DNA of 64,000 nucleotides from RH-AL1 sp965249685. GTDB taxonomy: Bacteria > Pseudomonadota > Alphaproteobacteria > Rhizobiales > Beijerinckiaceae. Position numbers and translations under genes: made by a program. Numbering within the stretch: position 1 is the stretch's first letter; every line of letters starts with the position of its first letter. Of this stretch, positions 1 to 12,794 are shown one piece after another. The stretch lies in assembly GCA_965249685.1 (NCBI GenBank), contig CBDFMN010000003.1, forward strand, positions 2,852,001 to 2,916,000, read 5' to 3'. Under the pieces are notes generated by a model. It ran no database searches and was not told the origin of the DNA. It saw nothing but the letters and a program-made list of their open reading frames with translations.

Positions 1-19
1 CTGTCTCGCCGACGGCCGA

Positions 20-559
20 TCAGCCGTGGGAATGGCGGCGATGGCGGCGCATGCGGGGCTGCTCGCCGGCTGCGACGAGGCTCAGGGTGCCGATGCCGGC
101 GTTGATGCCGAGGCCGGTCGAGGTGGAGACGGCGATCGGCTGCAGCGCGACCTGGTTGCCGTTGCCGCCGATGAGCGCGTCCACGCCCAGGCCGTTGCCG
201 AGCGTCAGGCCGATGCCGGGGCCGCTGTAGCCGCCGGCGAGGGAGTAGGGGCCCATCGAATCGGCGTTGGACACGACGTTGTAGGCGATCACGCCGGTGC
301 TGGTGGCGCTGAAGTCGAGGCCGATGCGGGTGAACGAGCCGGTGTAGTACTCGATCGGCGCGCGGCGGTTGGCCGGCTTGAAGGCGCATGAGATGGCCTT
401 CTGCGACGCGATCACCGCACCGACGCCGCCGGCGACGTTGCAGGTCAGCACGCCGGCCTGGACGGCGGCATCCGCAGGGGTCGCGGCGATCGTGCCGGCC
501 AGGGCGGCGCCGGCGATGAAGGCGGCCAGGCGGCCGGTGGCAAGCAGGTTGAATGTCAT
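20..559 (-). CDS. DUF992 family secreted protein
   Basis: Predicted exported protein of 179 residues with no known biochemical role. The N-terminus is a typical signal peptide with a hydrophobic core (residues about 8-27) and an Ala-x-Ala type cleavage site (ADA, near residue 31). The mature part is Gly/Ala-rich with a repeated pattern of Gly-Leu and Gly-Asn motifs and a conserved Cys pair, as in DUF992 proteins common in Hyphomicrobiales. A longer reading frame extends to 664, but the ATG at 559 is preceded by AGGAG at good spacing and starts directly with the signal peptide, so I use it. The C-terminal tail is His/Arg-rich. It is divergently oriented to the GtrA gene. Family assignment is from overall pattern; function is unknown. 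Confidence 0.75.
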   Translation of the reverse strand: MTFNLLATGRLAAFIAGAALAGTIAATPADAAVQAGVLTCNVAGGVGAVIASQKAISCAFKPANRRAPIEYYTGSFTRIGLDFSATSTGVIAYNVVSNADSMGPYSLAGGYSGPGIGLTLGNGLGVDALIGGNGNQVALQPIAVSTSTGLGINAGIGTLSLVAAGEQPRMRRHRRHSHG

Positions 560-692
560 GGGTGTTCTCCTCAAGGACTCGACGCAAGGCGTGGCGAGGG
601 CTCGCAGAGCCTGATCGCGACGGATCGCCGGCTTTTCGGTGGCAAACCCTGATGCATTTCGCAAGCTCTCTTTCGCGTGCTAGAGCGGAGCT

Positions 693-1073
693 GTGCTGAA
701 ACAGCTCTCATCCTTCGTCGGGGTCGGCGTCGTCGCCTCGCTCGTGCATTATGCGCTTCTCGTCACGCTGGTGGAGGTGGGCGGCCTGCAGCCGGTGCCC
801 TCCGCCCTCTGCGGCTTCACCGCGGGCGGCATCGTCTCCTACAGCCTGAACCGGCGTCACACCTTCGTGAGCGAGCGGCCGCACCAGCAGGCCGTATGGC
901 GGTTTGCCCTGGTGGCGAGCGTCGCCTTCGTGCTCACCTACCTCGCCATGCGGTTCCTGAACGAGACAGGGCACATCCCCTACCTGCCGGCGCAGGTCGT
1001 CACCACGCTCGTCGTCATGATCTGGACCTTCGGCGCCAACCGCCTGTGGACGTTCGCCGCGCCGAAGCCGTGA
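693..1073 (+). CDS. GtrA-like membrane protein
   Basis: Small integral membrane protein of 126 residues with four predicted transmembrane helices. It has the GtrA/DPMS family pattern: an N-terminal Phe-x-Gly-x-Gly segment (FVGVG), an Asn-Arg-x-x-Thr-Phe motif after the second helix (NRRHTF), and a C-terminal Asn-Arg-x-Trp-x-Phe motif (NRLWTF). Family members help move or modify lipid-linked sugars for cell-surface polysaccharides. The start is GTG at 693; an in-frame stop at 681 rules out upstream starts, and a GGAG lies very close to it, so the start is acceptable but not ideal. No glycosyltransferase gene is adjacent, so its substrate cannot be inferred. Confidence 0.8.
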   Translation: MLKQLSSFVGVGVVASLVHYALLVTLVEVGGLQPVPSALCGFTAGGIVSYSLNRRHTFVSERPHQQAVWRFALVASVAFVLTYLAMRFLNETGHIPYLPAQVVTTLVVMIWTFGANRLWTFAAPKP

Positions 1074-1082
1074 CGCGCCCCG

Positions 1083-2006
1083 TCACGGCCAGCGCGCCTC
1101 CGGCGGCAGCGAGGACAGGATGGAAGCGACGTTGCCGCCGGTCTTCAGGCCGAAGATGGTGCCGCGGTCGTAGAGGAGGTTGAACTCGACGTAGCGGCCG
1201 CGGCGCACGAGCTGCTCGTCGCGCTCCGCCCGCGTCCAGGGCTGGGCGTAGTTGCGCCGCACGATCTCGGTGTAGACCTCGCGAAAAGCCGTGCCCACCG
1301 CCTGCGTGAAGGCCAAGAGCGGCGCGAAGCCGGTCCCGGACGCGTCGGATTCGAGATAGTCGTAGAAGATGCCGCCGATCCCGCGCGGCTCGTTGCGGTG
1401 CTTCAGGAAGAAATAGTCCTCGCACCATGCCTTGTAGCGGGGGTAGTCGGCCACCTCGGGATGGGCCGCGCACGCCGCCTCCATCGCCGCGTGAAACAAC
1501 CGGGCGTCCGGGTCGTTCTGCGTGCGGCGGCGGTCGAGCACGGGCGTCAAGTCGGCGCCGCCGCCGAACCACGTCTTGCTCGTCGCAACGAAGCGGGTGT
1601 TCATGTGGACCGTTGGAACGTGCGGGTTCCACGGGTGGGCGATGACGGAGACGCCCGAGGCCCAGAACCGCGGGTCCTCGGCGGCGCCGGGGATCTGGGC
1701 CGCGAATTCCGGCGCGAAGGTCCCGTAGACGGTCGAGCTGTGGACGCCCGCTTTCTCGAACACCCGGCCTTTGAGGGTACCCATGCGGCCGCCGCCACCA
1801 TCCGCGCCGTCGTGGTCGGCGCGCGCCCATGGCGTAAGGGTGGCGCGCCCGGCCGCGAGGTCCTCGCGCGCGAACGGTCCGGGTGCCTCCGCCTCCAGCG
1901 CCTCGAACACGGCGAGGATCTCGCTCTGCAAGGTCTCAAACCAGGCGCGAGCCGCCAGCTTCTCGCCGTCGAGTTCGGCCGCTCGAAGGTCGGGTGTTTC
2001 GCTCAA
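1083..2006 (-). CDS. hemF: oxygen-dependent coproporphyrinogen III oxidase
   Basis: Cytoplasmic haem biosynthesis enzyme that uses O2 to decarboxylate two propionate side chains of coproporphyrinogen III, giving protoporphyrinogen IX. The 307-residue protein is full length for HemF. It carries the family's conserved blocks, including HMNTRF, TWFGGGADLTP, the NEPRGIGGIFYDYL region and a C-terminal RYVEFNLLYDRGT block. I place the start at TTG 2006: it overlaps the trmL stop (TTGA) and has GAGGAG eight bases upstream. The longer open frame extending to 2576 is not coding before this point, because it lies over trmL in another frame. Translational coupling to trmL is likely. Confidence 0.93.
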   Translation of the reverse strand: MSETPDLRAAELDGEKLAARAWFETLQSEILAVFEALEAEAPGPFAREDLAAGRATLTPWARADHDGADGGGGRMGTLKGRVFEKAGVHSSTVYGTFAPEFAAQIPGAAEDPRFWASGVSVIAHPWNPHVPTVHMNTRFVATSKTWFGGGADLTPVLDRRRTQNDPDARLFHAAMEAACAAHPEVADYPRYKAWCEDYFFLKHRNEPRGIGGIFYDYLESDASGTGFAPLLAFTQAVGTAFREVYTEIVRRNYAQPWTRAERDEQLVRRGRYVEFNLLYDRGTIFGLKTGGNVASILSSLPPEARWP

Positions 2007-2533
2007 TCTCGGCTCTCCTCTGCCGGCAGCCCGATCTGGCGCAACGCCTCGCCCACGACCATCGCGGCCGCCACCGCCACGTTGAGCGAGCGCAGGCCCG
2101 GCCGCATGGGAATCAGCACGCGCGCGTCGGCCGCCGCATGCACCGCGTCGGGCACGCCCGCCGACTCGCGCCCGACCAGCAGGATATCGCCGGGGCGGAA
2201 GGCGAACGCGGTATAGGCGACCGCCGCCTTGGTGGAAAGCAGGACGAGGCGACGCGCCGCCGTCCCCTCCCGCCGCCAGGCCTCGAAGGCGGGAAACGAG
2301 CTGTGCCGTGTCAGGGTCAGAGCGTCGAGATAGTCCAAGCCGGCGCGGCGGAAATGCCGGTCGCTCGTGGGAAAGCCGGCAGGCTCGACGATCGCCGCCT
2401 CGATCCCGAGGCAGGCGCAGAGCCGCAGGATCGTCCCGCAGTTCTGCGGAATGTCGGGCTGGTAGAGGGCGAGGGTGAGCGGCGTAGCGATGCGAGCCTC
2501 CTGGGGAGAGGTGATTGCCTGCGCCCGAACCAT
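2003..2533 (-). CDS. trmL: tRNA (cytidine(34)-2'-O)-methyltransferase
   Basis: SpoU/TrmH-class SAM-dependent enzyme that 2'-O-methylates the wobble nucleotide of certain tRNA-Leu species. The small knotted domain is recognisable from LYQPDIPQN near the N-terminus, the GRESAGVP loop, and the C-terminal IPM...SLNVAVAAA trefoil-knot signature. Length from the ATG at 2533 is 176 residues. Homologues usually begin only a few residues before LYQPDIPQN. In this gene an AGGAGG lies five bases before an in-frame ATC codon at 2491, which would give a 162-residue protein of typical length; no ATG, GTG or TTG is available there. I keep the ATG as the annotated start but consider ATC a real alternative. 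The gene overlaps hemF by four bases. Confidence 0.88.
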   Translation of the reverse strand: MVRAQAITSPQEARIATPLTLALYQPDIPQNCGTILRLCACLGIEAAIVEPAGFPTSDRHFRRAGLDYLDALTLTRHSSFPAFEAWRREGTAARRLVLLSTKAAVAYTAFAFRPGDILLVGRESAGVPDAVHAAADARVLIPMRPGLRSLNVAVAAAMVVGEALRQIGLPAEESRD

Positions 2534-2678
2534 GGCGGCCGCGCGAGCCCGACCGGCCGTTCGACAGAGGCTGCAAGAGTGGCCCTGGGCCGCATTGTTA
2601 TGGCATGTCTGTCGGGTCTATTGCTTGATCGCGCGCCGCGGCCGTCCTCGCGCGCTTTCGAGAACGAAGGACTTGCCT

Positions 2679-3197
2679 GTGGCCGAAGCGAGCTTGGAAG
2701 ACCCGTCCCGCCGCGATTTCCTCTACCTCGCGACGGGCGCGGTTGGCGCGGTGGTGGCCGCAGGTGCGATCTGGCCGCTGATCAACCAGATGGAGCCCGA
2801 CGCCTCGACGCTCGCGCAGGCGACGACCGAGGTCGACCTCGGCGCCGTGGCGGAAGGTCAGATCATTACGATCAAGTGGCAGGGCAAGCCCGTGTTCGTG
2901 CGGCACCGGACCGCCAAAGAGATCGCCGACGCCCGGGCCACGCCGCTCAACCTTCTGAAGGACCCCGCCAGCGACGAGTCGCGCGCGCAAAAGCCGGAAT
3001 GGCTCGTGGTCGTCGGCATCTGCACCCATCTGGGCTGCGTGCCGCTCGGCCACCAGGGCGCCTACGAAGGGTGGTTCTGCCCCTGCCATGGGTCGGTCTA
3101 CGACACGGCCGGGCGCGTCCGTCAGGGTCCCGCACCCGCCAACCTCGTCCTGCCGCCCTACAGGTACGTGAGCAACACCAAACTCCAGATCGGTTGA
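2679..3197 (+). CDS. petA: ubiquinol-cytochrome c reductase Rieske iron-sulfur subunit
   Basis: Rieske [2Fe-2S] subunit of the cytochrome bc1 complex, which accepts an electron from ubiquinol at the Qo site and passes it to cytochrome c1. The 172-residue protein has a Tat-type N-terminus (SRRDFL at residues 10-15) and an uncleaved membrane anchor (about 17-35). The two cluster-binding boxes are CTHLGC (115-120) and CPCHGS (134-139). The start is GTG at 2679, seven bases after AAGGA; the open frame continues further upstream but that stretch lacks homology. First gene of petABC, about 50 bases before petB. Confidence 0.95.
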   Translation: MAEASLEDPSRRDFLYLATGAVGAVVAAGAIWPLINQMEPDASTLAQATTEVDLGAVAEGQIITIKWQGKPVFVRHRTAKEIADARATPLNLLKDPASDESRAQKPEWLVVVGICTHLGCVPLGHQGAYEGWFCPCHGSVYDTAGRVRQGPAPANLVLPPYRYVSNTKLQIG

Positions 3198-3248
3198 CGC
3201 CGCCGCGCCGTCCCGAGGGGCGGCCCCGCACCATGCAGAGAGACATCC

Positions 3249-4529
3249 ATGAGCGGACCTTCGACCTACGTTCCTAAGAGCGCCGCCGCCAAATGGCTGG
3301 AGAGCCGGCTTCCCATCCTTGGGTTGGCCCATTCTTCCTTCGTGGTCTTCCCGAACCCGCGCAACCTGAACTACTTCTGGACCTTCGGCGGCATCCTCGC
3401 CTTCATGCTGGCGACGCAGATCGTCACCGGCGTCACGCTCGCGATGCATTACGCGCCGGACTCGTCGCTCGCCTTCTCCTCCGTCGAGCACATCATGCGC
3501 GACGTGAACTACGGCTGGCTGCTGCGTTACGTGCACGCCAACGGCGCGTCCATGTTCTTCATCGCCGTCTATATCCATATCTTCCGCGGCATCTACTACG
3601 GGTCCTACAAGGCGCCGCGCGAAGTGCTGTGGTTGCTTGGCGTCATCATCTACCTCCTGATGATGGCGACCGGCTTCATGGGCTACGTGCTTCCCTGGGG
3701 GCAGATGAGCGGCTGGGGCGCCACTGTCATCACCAGCCTGTTCTCGGCCGTCCCGCTCGTCGGCACCGCCATCACGCAATGGCTGTGGGGCGGCTTCGCC
3801 GTCGACAACGCGACGCTCAACCGGTTCTTTTCCCTGCACTACCTCCTGCCGTTCATGATCGCCGGCGTGGTGGTGCTGCACATCTGGGCGCTGCACGTGC
3901 CCGGCTCCAACAACCCTTCCGGCATCGAGGCGAAGTCGGCCAAGGACACGCTGCCGTTCCACCCCTATTTCACGGTCAAGGACGGGTTCGCGCTCGTCTG
4001 CTTCCTCGTGTTCTACGCCTGGTTCGTGTTCTTCATTCCAAACTACCTGAACCATGCCGACAATTACATCGAGTTCAACCCCTTGGTGACGCCGGCGCAT
4101 ATCGTGCCGGAATGGTACTATCTGCCCTTCTACGCCATCCTGCGCTCGATCCCGGACAAGCTCGGCGGCGTCATCGCCATGTTCATGGCGATCGTCCTCC
4201 TCGCCTTCCTGCCGTGGCTCGACACGTCCAAGGTGCGCTCCACCAACTATCGGCCGGTCTACAAGGTCTTCTTCTGGCTGTTCGTGCTCGACGCGGTGCT
4301 GCTCGGCTTCGTCGGCTCGCAGCCGCCGGAAGGCGGCTATGTGCTGGCGGGTCAACTCCTCACAGCCTGGTACTTCATCCACCTGTTGGTCGTGGTGCCG
4401 CTTCTCGGCCTGTTCGAGACGCCGCGGCCGCTGCCCGCCTCGATCGCCGAGGCGGTGCTCCGAACGGGGCACGGTTCGGCTGGGGCTATGTCCGCCCACG
4501 CGGCCTCCGCGCCGCACACGAAGGGTTGA
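3249..4529 (+). CDS. petB: cytochrome b of the bc1 complex
   Basis: Core membrane subunit of ubiquinol-cytochrome c reductase; it binds two b haems and forms the Qo and Qi quinone sites for the Q cycle. The 426-residue protein is of normal length for alphaproteobacterial cytochrome b, with eight or more hydrophobic helices. The PEWY motif of the Qo site is present (PEWYYLPFYAILRS), as are the paired histidines expected in helices B and D (HYAP, HANGAS and later LHIWALHVPGSNNP). It ends with a short hydrophilic Ala-rich tail. petC starts five bases downstream, so the two are co-translated but remain separate proteins. Confidence 0.96.
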   Translation: MSGPSTYVPKSAAAKWLESRLPILGLAHSSFVVFPNPRNLNYFWTFGGILAFMLATQIVTGVTLAMHYAPDSSLAFSSVEHIMRDVNYGWLLRYVHANGASMFFIAVYIHIFRGIYYGSYKAPREVLWLLGVIIYLLMMATGFMGYVLPWGQMSGWGATVITSLFSAVPLVGTAITQWLWGGFAVDNATLNRFFSLHYLLPFMIAGVVVLHIWALHVPGSNNPSGIEAKSAKDTLPFHPYFTVKDGFALVCFLVFYAWFVFFIPNYLNHADNYIEFNPLVTPAHIVPEWYYLPFYAILRSIPDKLGGVIAMFMAIVLLAFLPWLDTSKVRSTNYRPVYKVFFWLFVLDAVLLGFVGSQPPEGGYVLAGQLLTAWYFIHLLVVVPLLGLFETPRPLPASIAEAVLRTGHGSAGAMSAHAASAPHTKG

Positions 4530-4534
4530 GCGGC

Positions 4535-5521
4535 ATGCGTGTGCTCTCGAAGACGCGGGCGACGCTGCTGGCGGCCGGCGCTGGCGCCGTGCTGGCCTCG
4601 GCCCTCTTCATACCCGTCCACGCCCAGGCGCCGGACGCGAACCAGGCGCCGGGCAAGTCCGCGCCTGTCTCGCAGGCCCCGCCGTCCCCGCCGGCTCCCG
4701 AGGCCTCCTCCGAGGGTCACACGCCTCAGAACGCCCGCGGGGCGGCGGCCACCCACAACGGCGAAGAGGAGTCGACGCCTCCTCCCGTCGACTGGAGCTT
4801 CGCCGGCCTGTTCGGCCATTTCGATACGGCGCAGCTCCAGCGCGGTTTCAAGGTCTACAAGGAGGTCTGCTCCAACTGCCATTCCATGAAGTACCTGGCC
4901 TTCCGCAACCTGGCGGATCCCGGCGGTCCGGAATTTAGCTTGACGCAGGTCAAGGCGCTCGCCGCGACTTACCAGGTCCATGACGGACCCAACGACGCGG
5001 GCGAGATGTTCGACCGGCCGGGGCGCCCCTCGGATTACCTCCCATGGGCCTTCGCCAACCCGGCCGCGGCCCGCGCCGCGCTCGGTGCCCTGCCGCCCGA
5101 CATGTCGGTGCTGGCCAAGGCGCGCTCCTGGGAACGCGGCTTCCCGTGGTTCATCGTCGACGCGCTGACGCAGAGCGAGGAGGCGGAGGGGCCCACCTAT
5201 ATCCACGCCATCCTCAACGGCTACACCAACGCGGACGACCCGAATTGGAACCTGTACATGCCGGGCCACAAGATCGCGATGGCGAAGCCGGTGTCCGACG
5301 GCCAGGTGGACTACACCGATGGCTCGCCGCAGACGGTCGATCAATATTCCAAAGACGTGTCCGCCTTCCTCATGTGGGTCGCCGAGCCGAAGCTCGAGCA
5401 GCGCAAGCAGATGGGATTTCGCGTGGTGATCTTCCTCGCGCTGTTCGCGGGGCTGCTCTACTTCGTCAAACGGCGGATCTGGGCCCGCGTGGGCGGTGAC
5501 GTGGTGGTGGGCACGCCATAG
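4535..5521 (+). CDS. petC: cytochrome c1
   Basis: Periplasm-facing haem c subunit of cytochrome bc1, which receives electrons from the Rieske centre and passes them to soluble cytochrome c. The 328-residue precursor has a signal peptide ending near VHA (28-30), a CSNCH haem-attachment motif (112-116), a candidate axial Met in YMPGHK and a single C-terminal membrane anchor (about 300-317). Between the signal peptide and the haem domain is an unusual Pro/Ala/Ser-rich linker (about 31-84), absent from compact c1 proteins. The open frame extends upstream through petB in another register, but the ATG at 4535 begins the signal peptide. Confidence 0.94.
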   Translation: MRVLSKTRATLLAAGAGAVLASALFIPVHAQAPDANQAPGKSAPVSQAPPSPPAPEASSEGHTPQNARGAAATHNGEEESTPPPVDWSFAGLFGHFDTAQLQRGFKVYKEVCSNCHSMKYLAFRNLADPGGPEFSLTQVKALAATYQVHDGPNDAGEMFDRPGRPSDYLPWAFANPAAARAALGALPPDMSVLAKARSWERGFPWFIVDALTQSEEAEGPTYIHAILNGYTNADDPNWNLYMPGHKIAMAKPVSDGQVDYTDGSPQTVDQYSKDVSAFLMWVAEPKLEQRKQMGFRVVIFLALFAGLLYFVKRRIWARVGGDVVVGTP

Positions 5522-5546
5522 CGGGGACAGCATGGCTATCGTTCTC

Positions 5547-5578
5547 AAGGGGCGCCGCAAGGGTTTGCGGCGCCCCTT
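5547..5578 (+). terminator. hairpin after petC
   Basis: A perfect 14-bp inverted repeat with a four-base loop (arms 5547-5560 and 5565-5578) lies 25 bases after the petC stop. It is very GC-rich. No T-run follows, so it may work as a terminator of atypical form or mainly as an mRNA 3'-end stabiliser. Confidence 0.6.
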
Positions 5579-5748
5579 GCGGTTCCGGTCATCCGGTTTG
5601 CCCTCGATCGCCCTACGAAGGGTGTCCGGAGCCAATCGCTGCCCAACCTCTTTGAGCGAGGCCGGGCGTCGAGGAACGGGCACAACCCCGTTTTCCGACG
5701 CGCCTGCAAGGCTTTGCGAGATCGTGTGACGTTTTTAAAAAACCTGTG

Positions 5749-5778
5749 TTGACAGTCTTGTTGGCGTCCCCCTATATA
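5749..5778 (+). promoter_or_regulatory. rRNA operon promoter
   Basis: TTGACA at 5749-5754 and TATATA at 5773-5778 are separated by 18 bases, a near-consensus housekeeping sigma-factor promoter. It lies about 430 bases before the 16S gene, in a locally AT-rich stretch, and is the strongest promoter-like sequence I see in the window. Confidence 0.75.
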
Positions 5779-6204
5779 CGTCCATCGGCGGCGCCGTTGC
5801 GGGTTAGCACGGGTTGCGGGACGTTTTCTCTGATTTTTCGGGGATTGGATCACTGGCTAGGGCGCCAGTGTATTATCGTCTTTCAGGTACGGGTCTTTTG
5901 GGGCTTTGTACGTGGGGATGGGGGGGATTTTTGATCTCCTCTGCTGTTTGACAATTGCATCGGAAGAAGAAGAAACGTGGGCGGCGGTGTCCTTGCGGGT
6001 GCGGTCTGGCGCGAGCTGGGCTGTGCTGATGAGACACTGGCGGTCACGTTCTAAGTTCATCGTGCTGGGACCTTGGTTTCAGCGGGTGTGCTTGGGACTC
6101 GTCGGAATGATGTTTGGCTTTGATCCTGGAGACGGGGTTTAGGTCAGGCAGTGACCAGCCGGCATTGGATTCTCATTATGGGCTGATCTTTGGATTGGTC
6201 CTTT
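5779..6204 (+). other. rRNA operon leader
   Basis: Transcribed leader between the promoter and the mature 16S 5' end. It contains a boxA-like element but no credible gene; short open frames here lack ribosome-binding sites and homology. It likely includes processing stems for RNase III, which I did not map. Confidence 0.55.
5942..5953 (+). promoter_or_regulatory. boxA-like antitermination element
   Basis: The 12-base element TGCTGTTTGACA matches the Escherichia coli boxA (TGCTCTTTAACA) at 10 of 12 positions and sits in the rRNA leader, where NusB/NusE bind for antitermination. Identification is by similarity and position only. Confidence 0.5.
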
Positions 6205-7697
<1,493 letters not shown>

Positions 7698-7881
7698 GGT
7701 CTTCAAGGCGGGCTTCGGCTTGTCTTATCGGCTTGTTTTAGAACAAGGGTCCTTAGTCGGGACCCGATATGCGGGACGTCGCCGCCTTCGTTTCTTCTTC
7801 TTCCATTCGGACGAGCCCTTGCGCGCTTGGCTTGGAGCCGTCGTCCTCGCGAGAGGGACGGTGGCGGCGGGCTTCGGGTTC

Positions 7882-7958
7882 GGGCTTGTAGCTCAGTTGG
7901 TTAGAGCGCGCGCTTGATAAGCGTGAGGTCGGAAGTTCGAGTCTTCCCAGGCCCACCA
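7882..7958 (+). tRNA. tRNA-Ile (GAT)
   Basis: 77-nt tRNA in the 16S-23S spacer with a 7-bp acceptor stem (GGGCTTG pairing with CAGGCCC, with G-T wobble), anticodon GAT at 7916-7918, a canonical GTTCGAG T-loop and an encoded CCA end. This is the standard position of tRNA-Ile in rRNA operons. Confidence 0.98.
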
Positions 7959-8122
7959 TTTTGGTGAGGGAAGGGCGCGCTGAGGCGCGGCCGCTGGTCG
8001 GCCTTGCGGGCTTTCGCCCGTGGGGCTGCGGGCTGTTCGTCGTGTCCGGCGGACTTTCGGCGCGCAGCGCCGCGAGCGCAACGCGCGCGGCCGCTGATGC
8101 GGCGTACCTTCTTACCGAGAAT

Positions 8123-8198
8123 GGGGCCATAGCTCAGCTGGGAGAGCGCGTGCTTTGCAAGCATGAGGTCGTCGGTTCGATCCCGTCTGGCTCCACCA
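8123..8198 (+). tRNA. tRNA-Ala (TGC)
   Basis: 76-nt tRNA, second in the 16S-23S spacer, with anticodon TGC at 8156-8158, T-loop GGTTCGATCC and encoded CCA. The Ile-Ala pair is the usual spacer arrangement in Alphaproteobacteria. Confidence 0.98.
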
Positions 8199-8655
8199 GC
8201 CGGTTTCGGCGCTGTGTCCGGTTCGTCCGATTTTTAAGGTCTGTTCCCCGCGAGGGTCGAGCAGCCGTTCTGTTTCGCCCACGCGTTCGTCGCGTGCGGC
8301 GGGGTCTACGACATTGTAAAGAGAGAACATATCCGATTTCGTCGGGTGCAAAGTGTTCGGTTCGCTGGTCTTTTGGCCAGCGGCATCGATCGTCTTCCGG
8401 CGTCAGCGTCTTCAGTCAGTGGGCTTGTGCTTGACCGCCAAGTCCTCGGGTATGTTTGAAGCAAACTGGTCTTTTCCGGGCAACCCTATTGGGTTGTCCG
8501 AGATCGATCCCAGGGGTTGCCGCGCCTTGCACAAGGACGGCGACCGACTGCCGAGCATGGTTCTGCCGAGGCCCATGCTCTTCTTTGGAGGCGTCTGTTT
8601 CTGTTTGGAACGGGTGTTTTCGGGGTGATTGGCGGTGGGCATCGATAATGAGAGC
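8199..8655 (+). other. tRNA-Ala to 23S spacer
   Basis: Internal transcribed spacer with no gene. Its 3' end (8650-8662) pairs perfectly or nearly so with bases 11458-11470 just after the 23S, forming the expected processing stem. Open frames on either strand here have no supporting signals. Confidence 0.6.
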
Positions 8656-11464
<2,809 letters not shown>

Positions 11465-11617
11465 GTTCTCATTAATCCATGCCCACCCCACCGGGGCGGG
11501 TCGATCGGGATCGCCGTTGCGGCGGTCCTGGAAAAGACCAGTTTGCGACTGCCAGGGCGTGCGGGTTCAATCCGCGTGCCTCGCGCGGTCGCGCTTCACT
11601 TTATCTGTGCTTTGCCG

Positions 11618-11733
11618 GCCTGGTGACTTTTGCCGAGCGATCAGACCCGATCCCATCCCGAACTCGGCCGTCAAACGCTCAAGCGCCAATGGTACTATGT
11701 CTTAAGACCTGGGAGAGTCGGTCGTTGCCAGGC
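11618..11733 (+). rRNA. rrf: 5S ribosomal RNA
   Basis: About 116 nt. The terminal stem GCCTGG/CCAGGC is intact, and the conserved CCCGATCCCATCCCGAACTCGG loop is present (11645-11666). Placed between the 23S and tRNA-fMet as expected for a complete operon. Confidence 0.95.
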
Positions 11734-11833
11734 CTGCCAAACACAGATGAAGCTCTCGATACAAGGACCAAACCTATCCGCCTGCGTCCCAGCAGGCCGA
11801 TCCCGGGCTTCGGCATCATGCCCAAGCCCATGA

Positions 11834-11910
<77 letters not shown>

Positions 11911-12794
11911 AACTACTGATCATCACGGGCTGGAATAAAGACGTGGCGGGCATCGGTACGGCGGCCTCATGCCGCGCTGCCGCCACCCCCAAACAGCGAC
12001 GTCACGTCAACAGGACCAACGCTCCCCGAAAATACCGAGGCAATCGTGTAGGGCGACAAGGATGGGCCGCAAAAGCCGCACTTTCTGGCTGTGGCGGCGA
12101 TCTACGATGGCGCGATACATACCTAAGCCGCCGAGTTGGATGGCAACAAGGCTACCCACGCCCGACGAACCGGACGACCTCCGGCGCACTGTTGTCTCGC
12201 GTCAGGCACGGACCAACTGGTTACGGCAACAGTACCATTGGCCATGCGAAAGCGCCTTTCATTGGCATCGCGTGCTTTGGTCCCGTCGCCACATGCTCTC
12301 GCAGGGTTGAAAGAGCTCGTCCAGCGCGATGGCCTTCCCGAAGGGCGACTGATGCGCCTGGCTTAGCGCCGCCTCGGGGGTAAGCGGAGCCGGACAGACG
12401 TCATTTTCGTTGTTTCAAGGCGGGCCGAACGACCGTCTGTGCCGAACGATATATTGGCACCTATCTTTGATTAGCGAGCCGCCGACATCGTCGGACGCTC
12501 GTTCCGGGAGTTAATACCGGCATCCGGGTTCCAGCGCGTTTGCTGCGCGGACAAGCGCCTTCGCGGCGTGGAACGTCTTCGGCGCCTCCCGTGCGCCCTC
12601 AACGAGCAACCATACCAGTTATCGCGGTTGGCAACATGGAGGGCGTTCGGCATAGGGCTAGCAAAGCCAGTCCTATGATATTCGGCCGATTTACGCTCAA
12701 TATCGGCTATGCTAGCGCTGCTACTGAAAAGTCCTATGTCTCGTCGACGCTCCGATGAGCCGCTCATCGTTCGAGGGCGTGGGGGAAAACACGG
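11911..12794. other. 884-base interval without a supported gene
   Basis: Several short open frames exist on both strands. Two overlapping plus-strand frames at 12100-12366 look faintly protein-like (Pro/Arg-rich, then a Leu-rich end) but are in different registers, lack ribosome-binding sites and match no family I recognise. They could be remnants of a decayed gene. The interval probably holds the end of the rRNA transcript and the promoter for the moxR operon. Confidence 0.4.

Noticed and set aside
3293..5521. A 742-codon frame spanning petB and petC, suggesting a fused b/c1 polyprotein
   Set aside because: The part before 4535 reads petB in the wrong register and has no cytochrome b features; petB has its own full frame and stop at 4529.
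11943..12383. Several overlapping open frames after tRNA-fMet
   Set aside because: No ribosome-binding sites, no family match, and conflicting registers; typical of GC-rich non-coding DNA or a fully decayed gene.
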